Below, piece by piece: positions 45,438-53,803 of a stretch of 64,000 nt of DNA. The notes below the pieces were generated by a model that was given only the letters and a program-made list of their open reading frames with translations, was not told the DNA's origin and made no database searches. Position 1 is the first letter of the stretch. Each line of letters opens with the position of its first letter. The stretch comes from CABQCM01 sp965145485. GTDB lineage: Bacteria > Bacillota > Clostridia > Oscillospirales > Acutalibacteraceae. The translations under genes were made by a program, and so were the position numbers. The stretch spans positions 8,707-72,706 of the forward strand of contig CBCTCU010000009.1 in the NCBI GenBank assembly GCA_965145485.1, given 5' to 3'.

Positions 45438-46445
45438 ATGAGCGGCAGCCAACCTGCCGGAAAAGCTTTTGTGTCGGTCGTCGTGCCGATTTACAACGAG
45501 GAACGTTATATCGCCAGCGCCATCGAGTCGATTGTAGGGCAGGATTACGGGCTGGAGCACATGGAGATCCTGCTGGTCGACGGCGGATCGGACGACCGGA
45601 CGGTCGAGATCATCCACCAGTATCAGAAGGAGTATCCGCAGATTCTCCTTTTGGACAACCCCCGCCGCATGGTGCAGTCTGCCCTCAACATCGGCATTCG
45701 CGCCGCCAAGGGAGAGTATATCGTCCGCCTCGACGCCCACGCCGACTTTGCGAGAGATTATATCTCCCAGTCGATCGACGCTATCCAGCGCACAGGGGCC
45801 GCCGACGTGGGCGGGCCGACCATCGCCAAAGGGAACACGCCCGTGCAGCGCATGGTGGCCGCATCCTACCACTCCCCTTTCGCCGTGGGCGACAGCAAGC
45901 ATTACCAGGAGGGGTACGAGGGCTACGGCGAGACGGTTTTTATGGGCACCTTCCGCCGGGATTACCTGCTGGATATCGGGATGTACGACGAGCGCCTCAA
46001 CTGCAATGAGGACGACGACCTGACCTTCCGCATCACCCAACGGGGAGACCGGATTTTGATCTCCTCCAAAATCACAAGCGTATACTATCCGCGCGACACC
46101 TCTCGCGGCCTGTTCAAGCAGCGCTTCCGCTACGGCTATTGGAAAGTGGCGGTGGCCAAAAAGCACGGCCGGCCCGCCCGCCTGGGCCATCTCATCCCCC
46201 TGTGCTTTTTCCTGTTTCTCACACTCTTTGCAGCGCTGTCGGTCTTCTTTCCCCTCTGCCGGATCATACTGGGCGCTGTGATGGGGCTGTACGTCCTGAT
46301 GAACCTTTTCTTTTCCATCCGCAACAGCGATACCCACTCGCCGGCCGATGTGCTGCGCCTGATGTGGATTCATTTCATCATTCATTTTTCCTACGGCGTG
46401 GGTTATTTCTGCGGGCTTTTTCGCTTCCTTCCCCGGAAACTATAG
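45438..46445 (+). CDS. family 2 glycosyltransferase, membrane-anchored
   Basis: A 335-residue GT2 enzyme. GT-A domain: SVVVPIYNEERYIASAIESI (about 14), ILLVDGGSDDRTVEII (about 45), a DXD-like metal motif VRLDAHADF (about 98), and YDERLNCNEDDDLTFRI (about 193). Three C-terminal membrane helices (about 250-325) fix it to the membrane, suggesting work on a lipid-linked or exported glycan. ATG 45438 is preferred (ACAGGA eight bases before); ATGs at 45429 and 45432 are alternatives. LicD, TarI and TarJ genes follow. Confidence 0.9.
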   Translation: MSGSQPAGKAFVSVVVPIYNEERYIASAIESIVGQDYGLEHMEILLVDGGSDDRTVEIIHQYQKEYPQILLLDNPRRMVQSALNIGIRAAKGEYIVRLDAHADFARDYISQSIDAIQRTGAADVGGPTIAKGNTPVQRMVAASYHSPFAVGDSKHYQEGYEGYGETVFMGTFRRDYLLDIGMYDERLNCNEDDDLTFRITQRGDRILISSKITSVYYPRDTSRGLFKQRFRYGYWKVAVAKKHGRPARLGHLIPLCFFLFLTLFAALSVFFPLCRIILGAVMGLYVLMNLFFSIRNSDTHSPADVLRLMWIHFIIHFSYGVGYFCGLFRFLPRKL

Positions 46446-46526
46446 CCATAGGCCATACGCTGTCCGCCCGCGGGCGCATCCGGCCGGTACGGGCGGGCTG
46501 CGGTAACGAAAGGAATGCTATTCTTC

Positions 46527-47396
46527 ATGAAAGAAACTTACACCGAGCAGGAGCTAAATGCCCTGCACGACAAAAGCCTGGCTTTGTTTGAATACTTTAA
46601 AGCCGTTTGCGACCGCGGCGGGCTGCTGTGCTACCTGTGCGGCGGCGGCTGTATCGGCGCTTTGCGCGAGGGGGGCTTTATCCCCTGGGACGACGATTTG
46701 GACGTATTTATGCCCCGCGAGGATTACGAAAAGCTCCCTGAGGTTTGGGAAAAATACGCCGACACCCGCCGCTATGCCATCTATTATCCGCATAAGGGCT
46801 TTTGCGACCACAACATTTTCACCACCGTGCGCGACGGGGAAACCACTTTTATTAAGCCCTATCAGGCCGAGCTGGACATCAACCAGGGGCTGATGCTCGA
46901 TATCATGCCGCTCGACGGCTGCCCCTCCTCCCGCTTTGCCCGCAAGATGCAGAAATTCTGGGCGCTGGTGTATTTCCTGTTTTGCTCCCGCCTGCCAGCG
47001 GTCAACCGCAGCAAGCCGGTAGAGCTGGCCAGCCGTTTCCTGCTGGCGGTAGTCCCCCGCCGCCTGGGCGAAAAGCTGTGGATGAGCGCCAAGCGCCGGA
47101 TGACCCGCTATCCCATCGCCGAATGCGACAAGGTCACCGAGCTGTGCGCCGGGCCGAAGTACTGGTCTTATGAATATTCCAAGGAATGGTTTGCTTCGGC
47201 GGTGGAGGTTCCCTTTGAAAACACGGTGGTCCCCCTCCCGGTGGGGTACGACGAGTACCTGCGCATGGCGTTCGGGGACTATATGCAGCGCCCGCCGGAG
47301 GACCAGCGCGTCGCTCACCACGACGCCGTACGGGTGGATATGGAGCATAGCTATTTGCAGTACAAGGGCATCGACTACTGTGTCGGCAGACGGTGA
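46527..47396 (+). CDS. LicD-family phosphotransferase
   Basis: LicD-type proteins transfer a phosphorylated alditol or choline from a CDP-donor to a glycan. The 289-residue product contains YLCGGGCIGALREGGFIPWD (about 32), the DDDLDVFMPREDYEKL metal motif, GLMLDIMPLDGCPSS (about 116), and a C-terminal PVGYDEYLRMAFGDYMQRPP, all typical of LicD. ATG 46527 is preferred because AAAGGA is 12 bases before it. With TarI and TarJ downstream, ribitol phosphate from CDP-ribitol is the most likely moiety; phosphocholine would need LicABC, which is not seen. Confidence 0.9.
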   Translation: MKETYTEQELNALHDKSLALFEYFKAVCDRGGLLCYLCGGGCIGALREGGFIPWDDDLDVFMPREDYEKLPEVWEKYADTRRYAIYYPHKGFCDHNIFTTVRDGETTFIKPYQAELDINQGLMLDIMPLDGCPSSRFARKMQKFWALVYFLFCSRLPAVNRSKPVELASRFLLAVVPRRLGEKLWMSAKRRMTRYPIAECDKVTELCAGPKYWSYEYSKEWFASAVEVPFENTVVPLPVGYDEYLRMAFGDYMQRPPEDQRVAHHDAVRVDMEHSYLQYKGIDYCVGRR

Positions 47397-47712
47397 ATGA
47401 AGCAGTAAAATGCAGCTGGCCCAGCCGGTCCAGATTGGAACCCCTCGGTCTTTGCATCAAGCAAACCGCATGCATTCCTGGCAGCGCCGACGGTCAGGCC
47501 CCTTTTCGGCTCTCTCTTAGGCTGTCGGACGCCGGTAGTCCCTGCCATAACCGACACTAAGCCCCCACGGCCAGCCCATCCGCCGGCTCACTGCCAAGCG
47601 GCCCTGCGTTCCCTTTCGAGCCACATTCAGGCAGCATTACAATACGTCCACACGGGATGCCCGCTGTGTACCACTTTCTCATTCATTTTGACCATGCTCA
47701 GGAGGAAAACCT
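47397..47712. other. intergenic region licD to tarI
   Basis: No gene and no convincing terminator or promoter; a Shine-Dalgarno AGGAGG at the right edge serves tarI. Confidence 0.4.
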
Positions 47713-48423
47713 ATGATTTTTGGAGCCATTCTCGCAGGCGGCACCGGCAGCCGCATGAACATTGCCGATATGCCAAAGCAGTTTCTCCCCTTGGGGGACA
47801 AGCCCATCGTCATCCACACACTGGAGAAGTTTTTGCTGTGCAAACGGTTTGACGCGGTTTACCTGGGCGTGCATCCCAGCTGGGTTTCCCATATGCAGGA
47901 TCTCATCGGGCAGTATGTCAAAACCGGGCAAAAAATCGTCGTGGTACCTGGCGGCGGTGACCGCAACCAAACCATTTTTAACATCATCGACGGCATTGAG
48001 GCTGATTATGGCCCAAGCGACGAGCATATCATTGTCACCAGCGATGCGGTCCGTCCCTTCATCACCCTGCGCATGATCGAAGAAAACATCGACGCGGCGC
48101 TTGAGTACGGCGCGGTGGATACCGTCACGCCCGCCATCGACACCATCGTGTGCTCCCACGACGGCAAGGTGATTTCCGACATTCCCGACCGCCGCAGGAT
48201 GTACCAGGGGCAGACGCCGCAGAGCTTCCGCATCTCGCTGATCAAACGGCTGTATGAGAGCCTGACCGACGAGGAAAAGGGAGTGCTCACCGACGCCTGC
48301 AAGATCTGCGTCGTACGCAATCAGCCGGTCTATCTGGTGGAAGGGGAAACGTCCAACATCAAAATCACCACCGTCAGCGACTATAAAATCGCGCAGGCCA
48401 TGCTGGGGGGGAGCGACGATTGA
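47713..48423 (+). CDS. tarI: ribitol-5-phosphate cytidylyltransferase (TarI), IspD-like fold
   Basis: Makes CDP-ribitol from CTP and D-ribitol 5-phosphate. The 236-residue product has the nucleotide-binding start GAILAGGTGSRMNIADMPKQ, then TSDAVRPFITLRMIEENI (about 113) and GQTPQSFRISLIKRLYESL (about 155). Sequence alone cannot exclude an IspD (methylerythritol) role, but the directly overlapping TarJ-type dehydrogenase and absence of ispF decide for TarI. AGGAGG lies upstream; the stop codon overlaps the tarJ start. Confidence 0.88.
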   Translation: MIFGAILAGGTGSRMNIADMPKQFLPLGDKPIVIHTLEKFLLCKRFDAVYLGVHPSWVSHMQDLIGQYVKTGQKIVVVPGGGDRNQTIFNIIDGIEADYGPSDEHIIVTSDAVRPFITLRMIEENIDAALEYGAVDTVTPAIDTIVCSHDGKVISDIPDRRRMYQGQTPQSFRISLIKRLYESLTDEEKGVLTDACKICVVRNQPVYLVEGETSNIKITTVSDYKIAQAMLGGSDD

Positions 48424-49433
48424 TCAACCACATTTACCAGCTCGTCAGCCCCAAGGTATTTTCTGTAAAATATGAAAATCTGTCCTTTGGGGATCGGTTG
48501 ATTGTGCGCCCCACCACCCTGGCGGTCTGCCATGCCGACCAGCGATACTACCTTGGCCAGCGCGACCGTAAGGTGCTGCGTAAAAAGCTGCCCATGGCCC
48601 TCATCCACGAGGCATGTGGCCACGTTGTTTACGATCCCCGGGGGGAGTTTTCCCCCGGTGAAACCGTCGTAATGATCCCGAACGCCCCCGCGGCCGAGGA
48701 CGACGTCATTTTGGAAAACTACCGCGAAGGGTCCCGCTTTTTATCCAGCGGTTACGACGGCTTTATGCGGGAGCTGTGCGACCTCCCCTACGACCGGGTG
48801 GTGCCGATTCACGGCGTGCCAGAGTCGGTAGCCGCCATCACCGAGTTTGTCAGCGTGGCGGTGCATGCCTCTTCCCGTTTCGACAAGGCGGCCCATCGTG
48901 TGCGGGGCACCATCGGCGTATGGGGGGACGGTAGCCTGGCCTATACTTTATGCAATGTGCTTACCCGCCGCTTTCCTGAGAGCCAAGTGGTGGTCGTGGG
49001 GCTGGACGAGCGCAAACTGGGGCATTTTTCCTTTGTCCACCGCGCCTATCTGGCTGACGCGCTCCCCTCCGATTTCCGTATCGACCACGCTTTTGAATGC
49101 TGCGGCGGCGAGGGTAGCGCTTACGCCATCGACGACATCATCCGCACCATCCGGCCCATGGGTACGGTTACGCTCATGGGGGTGTCGGAAAACAAGGTGA
49201 GCGTCAACACTCGCGACATCCTCGAGAAGGGGCTGACCGTGTTGGGATGCAGCCGCTCGGGAAGGGCGGATTTTGAGATGGCGGTCTCCATGCTGGAGGA
49301 GGAAACCTTTCAAAACCGCATGGAGGTCATTGTCACACAGGTCGAGCCGGTGCGCTCCATCTCGGATATATCCCGCGTGATGGCCGAGGATCTGGCCATC
49401 CCCTTTAAGACGGTTTTCGGCTGGGAGGTATGA
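48420..49433 (+). CDS. tarJ: ribulose-5-phosphate reductase (TarJ), zinc alcohol dehydrogenase family
   Basis: Reduces D-ribulose 5-phosphate to D-ribitol 5-phosphate with NADPH for CDP-ribitol supply. The 337-residue product is an MDR protein with a zinc ligand start VCHADQRYYLGQR (about 36), ALIHEACGHVVYDPRG (about 60) and a Rossmann segment TIGVWGDGSLAYTLCNVL (about 163); the fold resembles TarJ more than alcohol dehydrogenases. The start is a TTG overlapping the tarI stop by four bases, so the two are translationally coupled. Confidence 0.87.
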   Translation: MINHIYQLVSPKVFSVKYENLSFGDRLIVRPTTLAVCHADQRYYLGQRDRKVLRKKLPMALIHEACGHVVYDPRGEFSPGETVVMIPNAPAAEDDVILENYREGSRFLSSGYDGFMRELCDLPYDRVVPIHGVPESVAAITEFVSVAVHASSRFDKAAHRVRGTIGVWGDGSLAYTLCNVLTRRFPESQVVVVGLDERKLGHFSFVHRAYLADALPSDFRIDHAFECCGGEGSAYAIDDIIRTIRPMGTVTLMGVSENKVSVNTRDILEKGLTVLGCSRSGRADFEMAVSMLEEETFQNRMEVIVTQVEPVRSISDISRVMAEDLAIPFKTVFGWEV

Positions 49434-49766
49434 CCAAGGCGGCCCAGCGGATTCGGTCGGTCGCATAGCTGGCGCAGGGTTTGACAGTGCGCGGCGGGCC
49501 TGTTTCCTTTCCATAGCGCCAGAATTGGCCCGAAACCAAAGGTGATGCATCGACGGTATAACGCCGGCGTTCCCTTGGTCGGATGTGGCGATCGTCCGGC
49601 TCACGGGCGCGGAAGGATTGCGCCTATGATGTTGCCTAATGCCGCCGCTGTAGAAACGGTTTTCCCACCTTTTTGTGTGGCTATTCTGGCAGCCTGCGAC
49701 GAGGGCGCTCTCTGGGCAAAGCGAATCCCCCTTTTTTATAAAACATTGCCAGGTTGTTCCGGAAAA

Positions 49767-49793
49767 GGCCCGGGAATACGACGATTCCGGGCC
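49767..49793 (-). terminator. hairpin, weak terminator
   Basis: GGCCCGGGAAT (49767-49777) pairs with ATTCCGGGCC (49784-49793) with one bulge; on the - strand it is followed by TTTTCC. Confidence 0.4.
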
Positions 49794-49828
49794 GGTTCGA
49801 GAAGAATCGCGCACGTGGGGCTTTGTGC

Positions 49829-50125
49829 GATGTGGCCTCACGCCGCGCAGTGCCTCTTGCGTATTCGTGCAGTCGGGCTAACGCCTCTCCCGCAAAGAAG
49901 CGGGCTCCGTCCCGGCGCGCTGCCGGCTGATCCGGGAAAGGATGGCACACACGAGGTTTCGGGCGATGTGGCCTCACGCCGCGCAGTGCCTCTTGCGTAT
50001 GCGTACAGTCGGGCTGACGCCTCTCCCGCAAAGAAGCGGGCTCCGTCCCAGCGCGCTGCCGGCTGATCCGGGAAAGGATGGCACACACGAGGTTTCGGGC
50101 GATGTGGCCTCACGCCGCGCAGTGC
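49829..50125. repeat. 136-bp tandem direct repeat
   Basis: Two complete copies, 49829-49964 and 49965-50100, differ at four positions by my alignment. A third begins at 50101 and matches for 25 bases (to 50125) before diverging. The bases just before copy 1 resemble the end of the unit, suggesting a decayed fourth copy. Each unit contains a CCCGC-AAAGAA-GCGGG hairpin. Confidence 0.85.
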
Positions 50126-50408
50126 ATTTTGCGCACCCGTGTGGTCAGGTCGGCAATGTTCGCCCCAGAAGCAAACGCTTCATGCACCGAATAAATCTCG
50201 TTCGCTCCGCGTATGAGTTCGGTAGGCTGCCAAGATGGATGATCGGTATCCCCGAACGTTTTGGCCTTCCGGCGAGAATGCTTCGAGGGGTGACCCGGCA
50301 ACGTCAAGCGGCCCTGGGATACGAATTGGAAATCAGAAGAACATGCATAGCGGAGGGGCGCCGCTCATCCGTTGGAAACCAGAGAACAACGCAGCAAAGG
50401 AGAAGCCG

Positions 50409-51659
50409 ATGGATAAAAAACTGTTTCGCGATATCCTGCTGATCGTCGCCTTCGTCATCCTATTGGTCACGGTCGTGGTCAAAATCGATGTCGTCATCGC
50501 TCTCGTCGGCCAATGCCTTGCTTTGCTCAGCCCCTTCCTGATTGGGTTCGGCATTGCCTTTGTGCTCGACCGGCCGGTGCAGTTTTTTACCAGGATTTTC
50601 AATAATCTGATCCACTATGACAAGCTTCGCCGCCGTCTGGCGCACGGCCTGGGCATCCTGACCACCTACCTGCTGGTGGTGCTGGTGCTGGTGCTGGCGG
50701 GGGTTTACATCGTGCCGCAGCTTGCCCACAGCATCTCGACCTTGATTGGTTACATGGGCCGACTTCAGGAGGTGGCCGACTGGATTACCACCCGGCTCAA
50801 TATCGACCCGATCGACATTTCGAGCGTGAGCACCTTCTTGAGGGAGCTGCTGGATAATCCCGCCGGCATTGCCAATCAGATTTTCCCCTACATCTATGGC
50901 TTCACTTCCGGCATCATCAGCTTTGGAGCCAACGGGATTCTCAGCGTGGTCACCTCCATTTACCTGCTGGCCGACAAAAGGCGGCTGCTGGTACGGTGCC
51001 GCAAGATCAGTTACACCATTTTTCCCTATCGCCGCGCCAAGCGCATTGGCGAGCGCATGCACCTGATTGGCGACACCTTCGCCAAATTTATTGACGGCCA
51101 GTTCACCCAGGCGGTGATACTGGGGGTTCTCTGCTTTATCGGCATGCTCATTTTCCGCTTTGAATACGCTTTGCTCATCAGCGTCATCGTCGCCTGTTTC
51201 AACATCATTCCCTATATTGGCGCCTGGCTGAGCAGCATACCGGCCGTCTTTATCCTTTTGATGACCGATAACCCCATCAGCGCGCTGTGGTTTGTCATCT
51301 ATCTGATTGTGCTCCAGCAGGTGGCGGGCAGCCTGATTTATCCCAAGATCGTGGGGGAGTCGGTCGGCCTTCCGGCGCTGTGGGTGCTGATCTCGGTGGT
51401 GGTGCTCGGCGGGCTGTTTGGCATTGTCGGCATGCTGGTGGCTGTGCCGGCCACGTCGGTCGTCTACCGGCTGTTGCGGGAGTATACCGGGAAACGCTTG
51501 CGCAAAAAGGTGGATGACATCGAGCAGGAGGACCCCGACGAGGCCAAGGACCTGCGGTCTATTGCGGAAATCCTCCCTGAGGATGCCGCCCCGGCAGTCA
51601 AAGCCCCGACGAGCCACAAAAAGAACGGATTCCCACCGACAAAAGGAGGACGTCCATGA
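50409..51659 (+). CDS. AI-2E-family transporter
   Basis: A 416-residue polytopic membrane protein with about eight helices, in the AI-2E/UPF0118 family (named from quorum-signal export; other members export Na+ or small molecules). Seen: an N-terminal helix pair (residues 7-55), a large extracytoplasmic loop, then FIDGQFTQAVILGVLCFIGM and PYIGAWLSSIPAVFILL with the long C-terminal helices typical of the family. A cytoplasmic Glu/Asp-rich tail ends the protein. Start at ATG 50409 with AAAGGAG. It overlaps the following solute-binding gene by four bases. Confidence 0.9.
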   Translation: MDKKLFRDILLIVAFVILLVTVVVKIDVVIALVGQCLALLSPFLIGFGIAFVLDRPVQFFTRIFNNLIHYDKLRRRLAHGLGILTTYLLVVLVLVLAGVYIVPQLAHSISTLIGYMGRLQEVADWITTRLNIDPIDISSVSTFLRELLDNPAGIANQIFPYIYGFTSGIISFGANGILSVVTSIYLLADKRRLLVRCRKISYTIFPYRRAKRIGERMHLIGDTFAKFIDGQFTQAVILGVLCFIGMLIFRFEYALLISVIVACFNIIPYIGAWLSSIPAVFILLMTDNPISALWFVIYLIVLQQVAGSLIYPKIVGESVGLPALWVLISVVVLGGLFGIVGMLVAVPATSVVYRLLREYTGKRLRKKVDDIEQEDPDEAKDLRSIAEILPEDAAPAVKAPTSHKKNGFPPTKGGRP

Positions 51660-53212
51660 CCCGCTATCCCCGTTGTGTGATATTAATCGCCCTGTTGCTG
51701 TGCCTTTGCCTCGCAGCGTCCGGCTGCGATTCATCGCCGGAGGAGACAACTTCCGCCGTCTCTTCGCCCGCATCCTCGGCCGCCGAGTCCGACACGGCCG
51801 GCGAGGCGGAGGCATCGTTCGTCCTGGCGTATACCTCCAACGACACCCTCAACCCCTACTCCGCCCAAACCAAGAACAACCAGGAGCTGACTACCCTGTT
51901 GTACGACTCCCTCATCAGGCTGGATGAGAACATGGAGCCGGAATATGTCATCGCGGACACCATTACCCTGAATGGCACCTCCTGCGTTATCGAGCTGAAA
52001 GACGTGCGCTTTTCCGACGGCTCATCCGTCACGGCGGAGGACGTCACCTACTCCATCGAAGCCGCCAAGGGCGCGACCAACGGCCGCTATCAGACCGTGG
52101 TGGAGAATATTGCGTCCCAATCGGCCGCGTCGGCCAAAACGGTTTCCATCACCCTGCGGCATCCCGACCCCTATTTTGTAAACCTTCTGGACTTCCCCAT
52201 CTTTAAAAAAGGGACCGAAAACAACAAGAACGCCGACAACAAGGCCCTGCCCCCTGTGGGCAGCGGAAGGTATGTATACCAGGCGGAGGGCCGGCGCTAC
52301 TGGCTTGAAGCCAATTCCTCCTGGCAGGGGGGCGGCGTGGGGATCGAGCGTATCGATCTTCGGAATCTGCCAGATGATGAGGCGATCCAATACAGCATCC
52401 AGACGGGCGGCATCAGCGCTTATTACACCAACCTCAGCGACAACGAAATTCCTCAAATGAACGGTGCAACGGTCAGCGTCCCGCTGTTCAACCTCGTTTA
52501 TCTGGGGGTCAACACCACCACCGGGCCGCTCAGCGACCCGATGTTACGCCAGATCATCAGCGCTGCGATTGACCGCGCTACCTTCTGTGAGGAAATCTTT
52601 TACAGTGCCGCAGTACCAGCCGAAGGCCCTATCCCCTCCTGCTTTCAGCAGGTTGAGGGGCTGCAAACCATCAGCCCGGACAAAAATACCGACTGGGTGG
52701 TTGCGCAATTGAACGAGCTGGGGTATAATATCAGGGATAGCGAGGGCTACCTGACGCGGGAGGGCGCCCGTTTGTCGGTTCGGCTGCTGTACAATTCTGA
52801 GCAGCCGGTGCGTTCTACCGCCGTCTCCTACCTCGCCTCTGAGCTCAAAGCGGTCGGCATTGAGACTGTCGCAGTTGGGATGACCTATGCCGAGTATACC
52901 CGCGCGATCGAAGCTGGCTCGTTCGACCTATATCTCGCCGAGATGAAGCTGCAAAATAACTTTAACCTTCTACCTCTGATCCAGGTAGACGCGGTAGCGC
53001 CGCCGGATTCGGTTTGCCGCACCGTCGCCCAAAGCTTCAGCGAGGGGGGCAGTAGCCTCAATGAGCTGCTCTCCAGCTTCAGCGAGGCCATGCCGGTCAT
53101 CCCGTTGTGCCACCGCACCGGCCTGTTATGCTTCTCCGGCCGGCTCAATGGCACCCCCAACCCCGGCTTCAGCGATATATACTCTGGTCTGGAGCACTGC
53201 GAGTTGCCATAA
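51656..53212 (+). CDS. family 5 extracellular solute-binding lipoprotein, orphan
   Basis: A 518-residue lipoprotein: signal with lipobox ASGC (Cys at about 23), acidic/Ser linker, then an SBP_bac_5 domain starting AYTSNDTLNPYSAQTKNNQE and including LYDSLIRLDENMEP and KDVRFSDGSSVTAEDVTYSI. The domain is shorter than in OppA proteins (about 465 residues). It is coupled to the AI-2E-type gene by an ATGA overlap, an unusual partnership because no ABC permease or ATPase accompanies it. Confidence 0.88.
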   Translation: MTRYPRCVILIALLLCLCLAASGCDSSPEETTSAVSSPASSAAESDTAGEAEASFVLAYTSNDTLNPYSAQTKNNQELTTLLYDSLIRLDENMEPEYVIADTITLNGTSCVIELKDVRFSDGSSVTAEDVTYSIEAAKGATNGRYQTVVENIASQSAASAKTVSITLRHPDPYFVNLLDFPIFKKGTENNKNADNKALPPVGSGRYVYQAEGRRYWLEANSSWQGGGVGIERIDLRNLPDDEAIQYSIQTGGISAYYTNLSDNEIPQMNGATVSVPLFNLVYLGVNTTTGPLSDPMLRQIISAAIDRATFCEEIFYSAAVPAEGPIPSCFQQVEGLQTISPDKNTDWVVAQLNELGYNIRDSEGYLTREGARLSVRLLYNSEQPVRSTAVSYLASELKAVGIETVAVGMTYAEYTRAIEAGSFDLYLAEMKLQNNFNLLPLIQVDAVAPPDSVCRTVAQSFSEGGSSLNELLSSFSEAMPVIPLCHRTGLLCFSGRLNGTPNPGFSDIYSGLEHCELP

Positions 53213-53307
53213 GACCACTGCTTTAACCCCCACCGCGTCGGGATCGGCCGCGCTTTGCCCGTCTCATTGCCGACGCAAATGCCTCATTGGAAAGGAGCTG
53301 CCATATC

Positions 53308-53655
53308 ATGATAGCCTATGAAAACCATCTGGGGACGATTCGCATCTCCCAAAACTATCTTGCCAAGCTTATCGGCAACGCGGTTTCCGCCTGCTACGGG
53401 GTGACCAACATGGTGCCCAAAGGGGCCCAGTGGTGGCGTTCCAAATTTTTCAAACGCAGTTTCGCCGATACCGGCATTCAGGTTCGCGGCAATAAGCCCC
53501 TGATTGTCGATTTGCATATCTCGGTCATGTATGGGCTGAATATCAGCGCCATATCCAACAGCATTGTCCACAAGGTCAAATACACGGTGGAGGAAGCTAC
53601 CGGCCTCCCGGTGGCAAAAGTGCGGGTTCATGTCGACCACATGAGCGAGGAATAA
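53308..53655 (+). CDS. Asp23/Gls24-family protein (YloU)
   Basis: A 115-residue Asp23/DUF322 protein: NHLGTIRISQNYLAKLIGNA, SACYGVTNMVPK, and VHKVKYTVEEATGLPVAKVR. These proteins sit at the membrane and appear linked to envelope stress. Start at ATG 53308 with AAAGGAG upstream. It precedes fakA and recG as in other Firmicutes. Confidence 0.9.
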   Translation: MIAYENHLGTIRISQNYLAKLIGNAVSACYGVTNMVPKGAQWWRSKFFKRSFADTGIQVRGNKPLIVDLHISVMYGLNISAISNSIVHKVKYTVEEATGLPVAKVRVHVDHMSEE

Positions 53656-53759
53656 ACGATGCTGTGGGGGCGGGTACCGCCACGCCCCTTTTTGAGCCTG
53701 TGCCGCCGCACGCGGCATCCCGGTCGGGGACGAGGCTCAAAATCCGTAGAAAGGAAGCT

Positions 53760-53789
53760 CTTTGCAGGGAGACAAAGCCCCCTGCAAAG
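53760..53789 (+). repeat. hairpin in the fakA translation-start region
   Basis: CTTTGCAGGG (53760-53769) pairs perfectly with CCCTGCAAAG (53780-53789). It sits between a GAAAGGAAG ribosome-binding-like sequence (53749-53757) and the ATG at 53792, so it could bridge or occlude the start. Confidence 0.6.
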
Positions 53790-53803
53790 CCATGGTGAGT
53801 TTT

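Larger units (their letters stand above)
49434..50408. other. repeat-containing intergenic region
   Basis: No supported gene. It holds a hairpin at 49767-49793 and the 136-bp tandem repeat at 49829-50125. Long frames here are by-products of the repeat and GC content. Confidence 0.5.

Noticed and set aside
49542..50113. Several open frames in the repeat region, on both strands
   Set aside because: They arise from the tandem repeat and high GC content, with no start signals or known domains.
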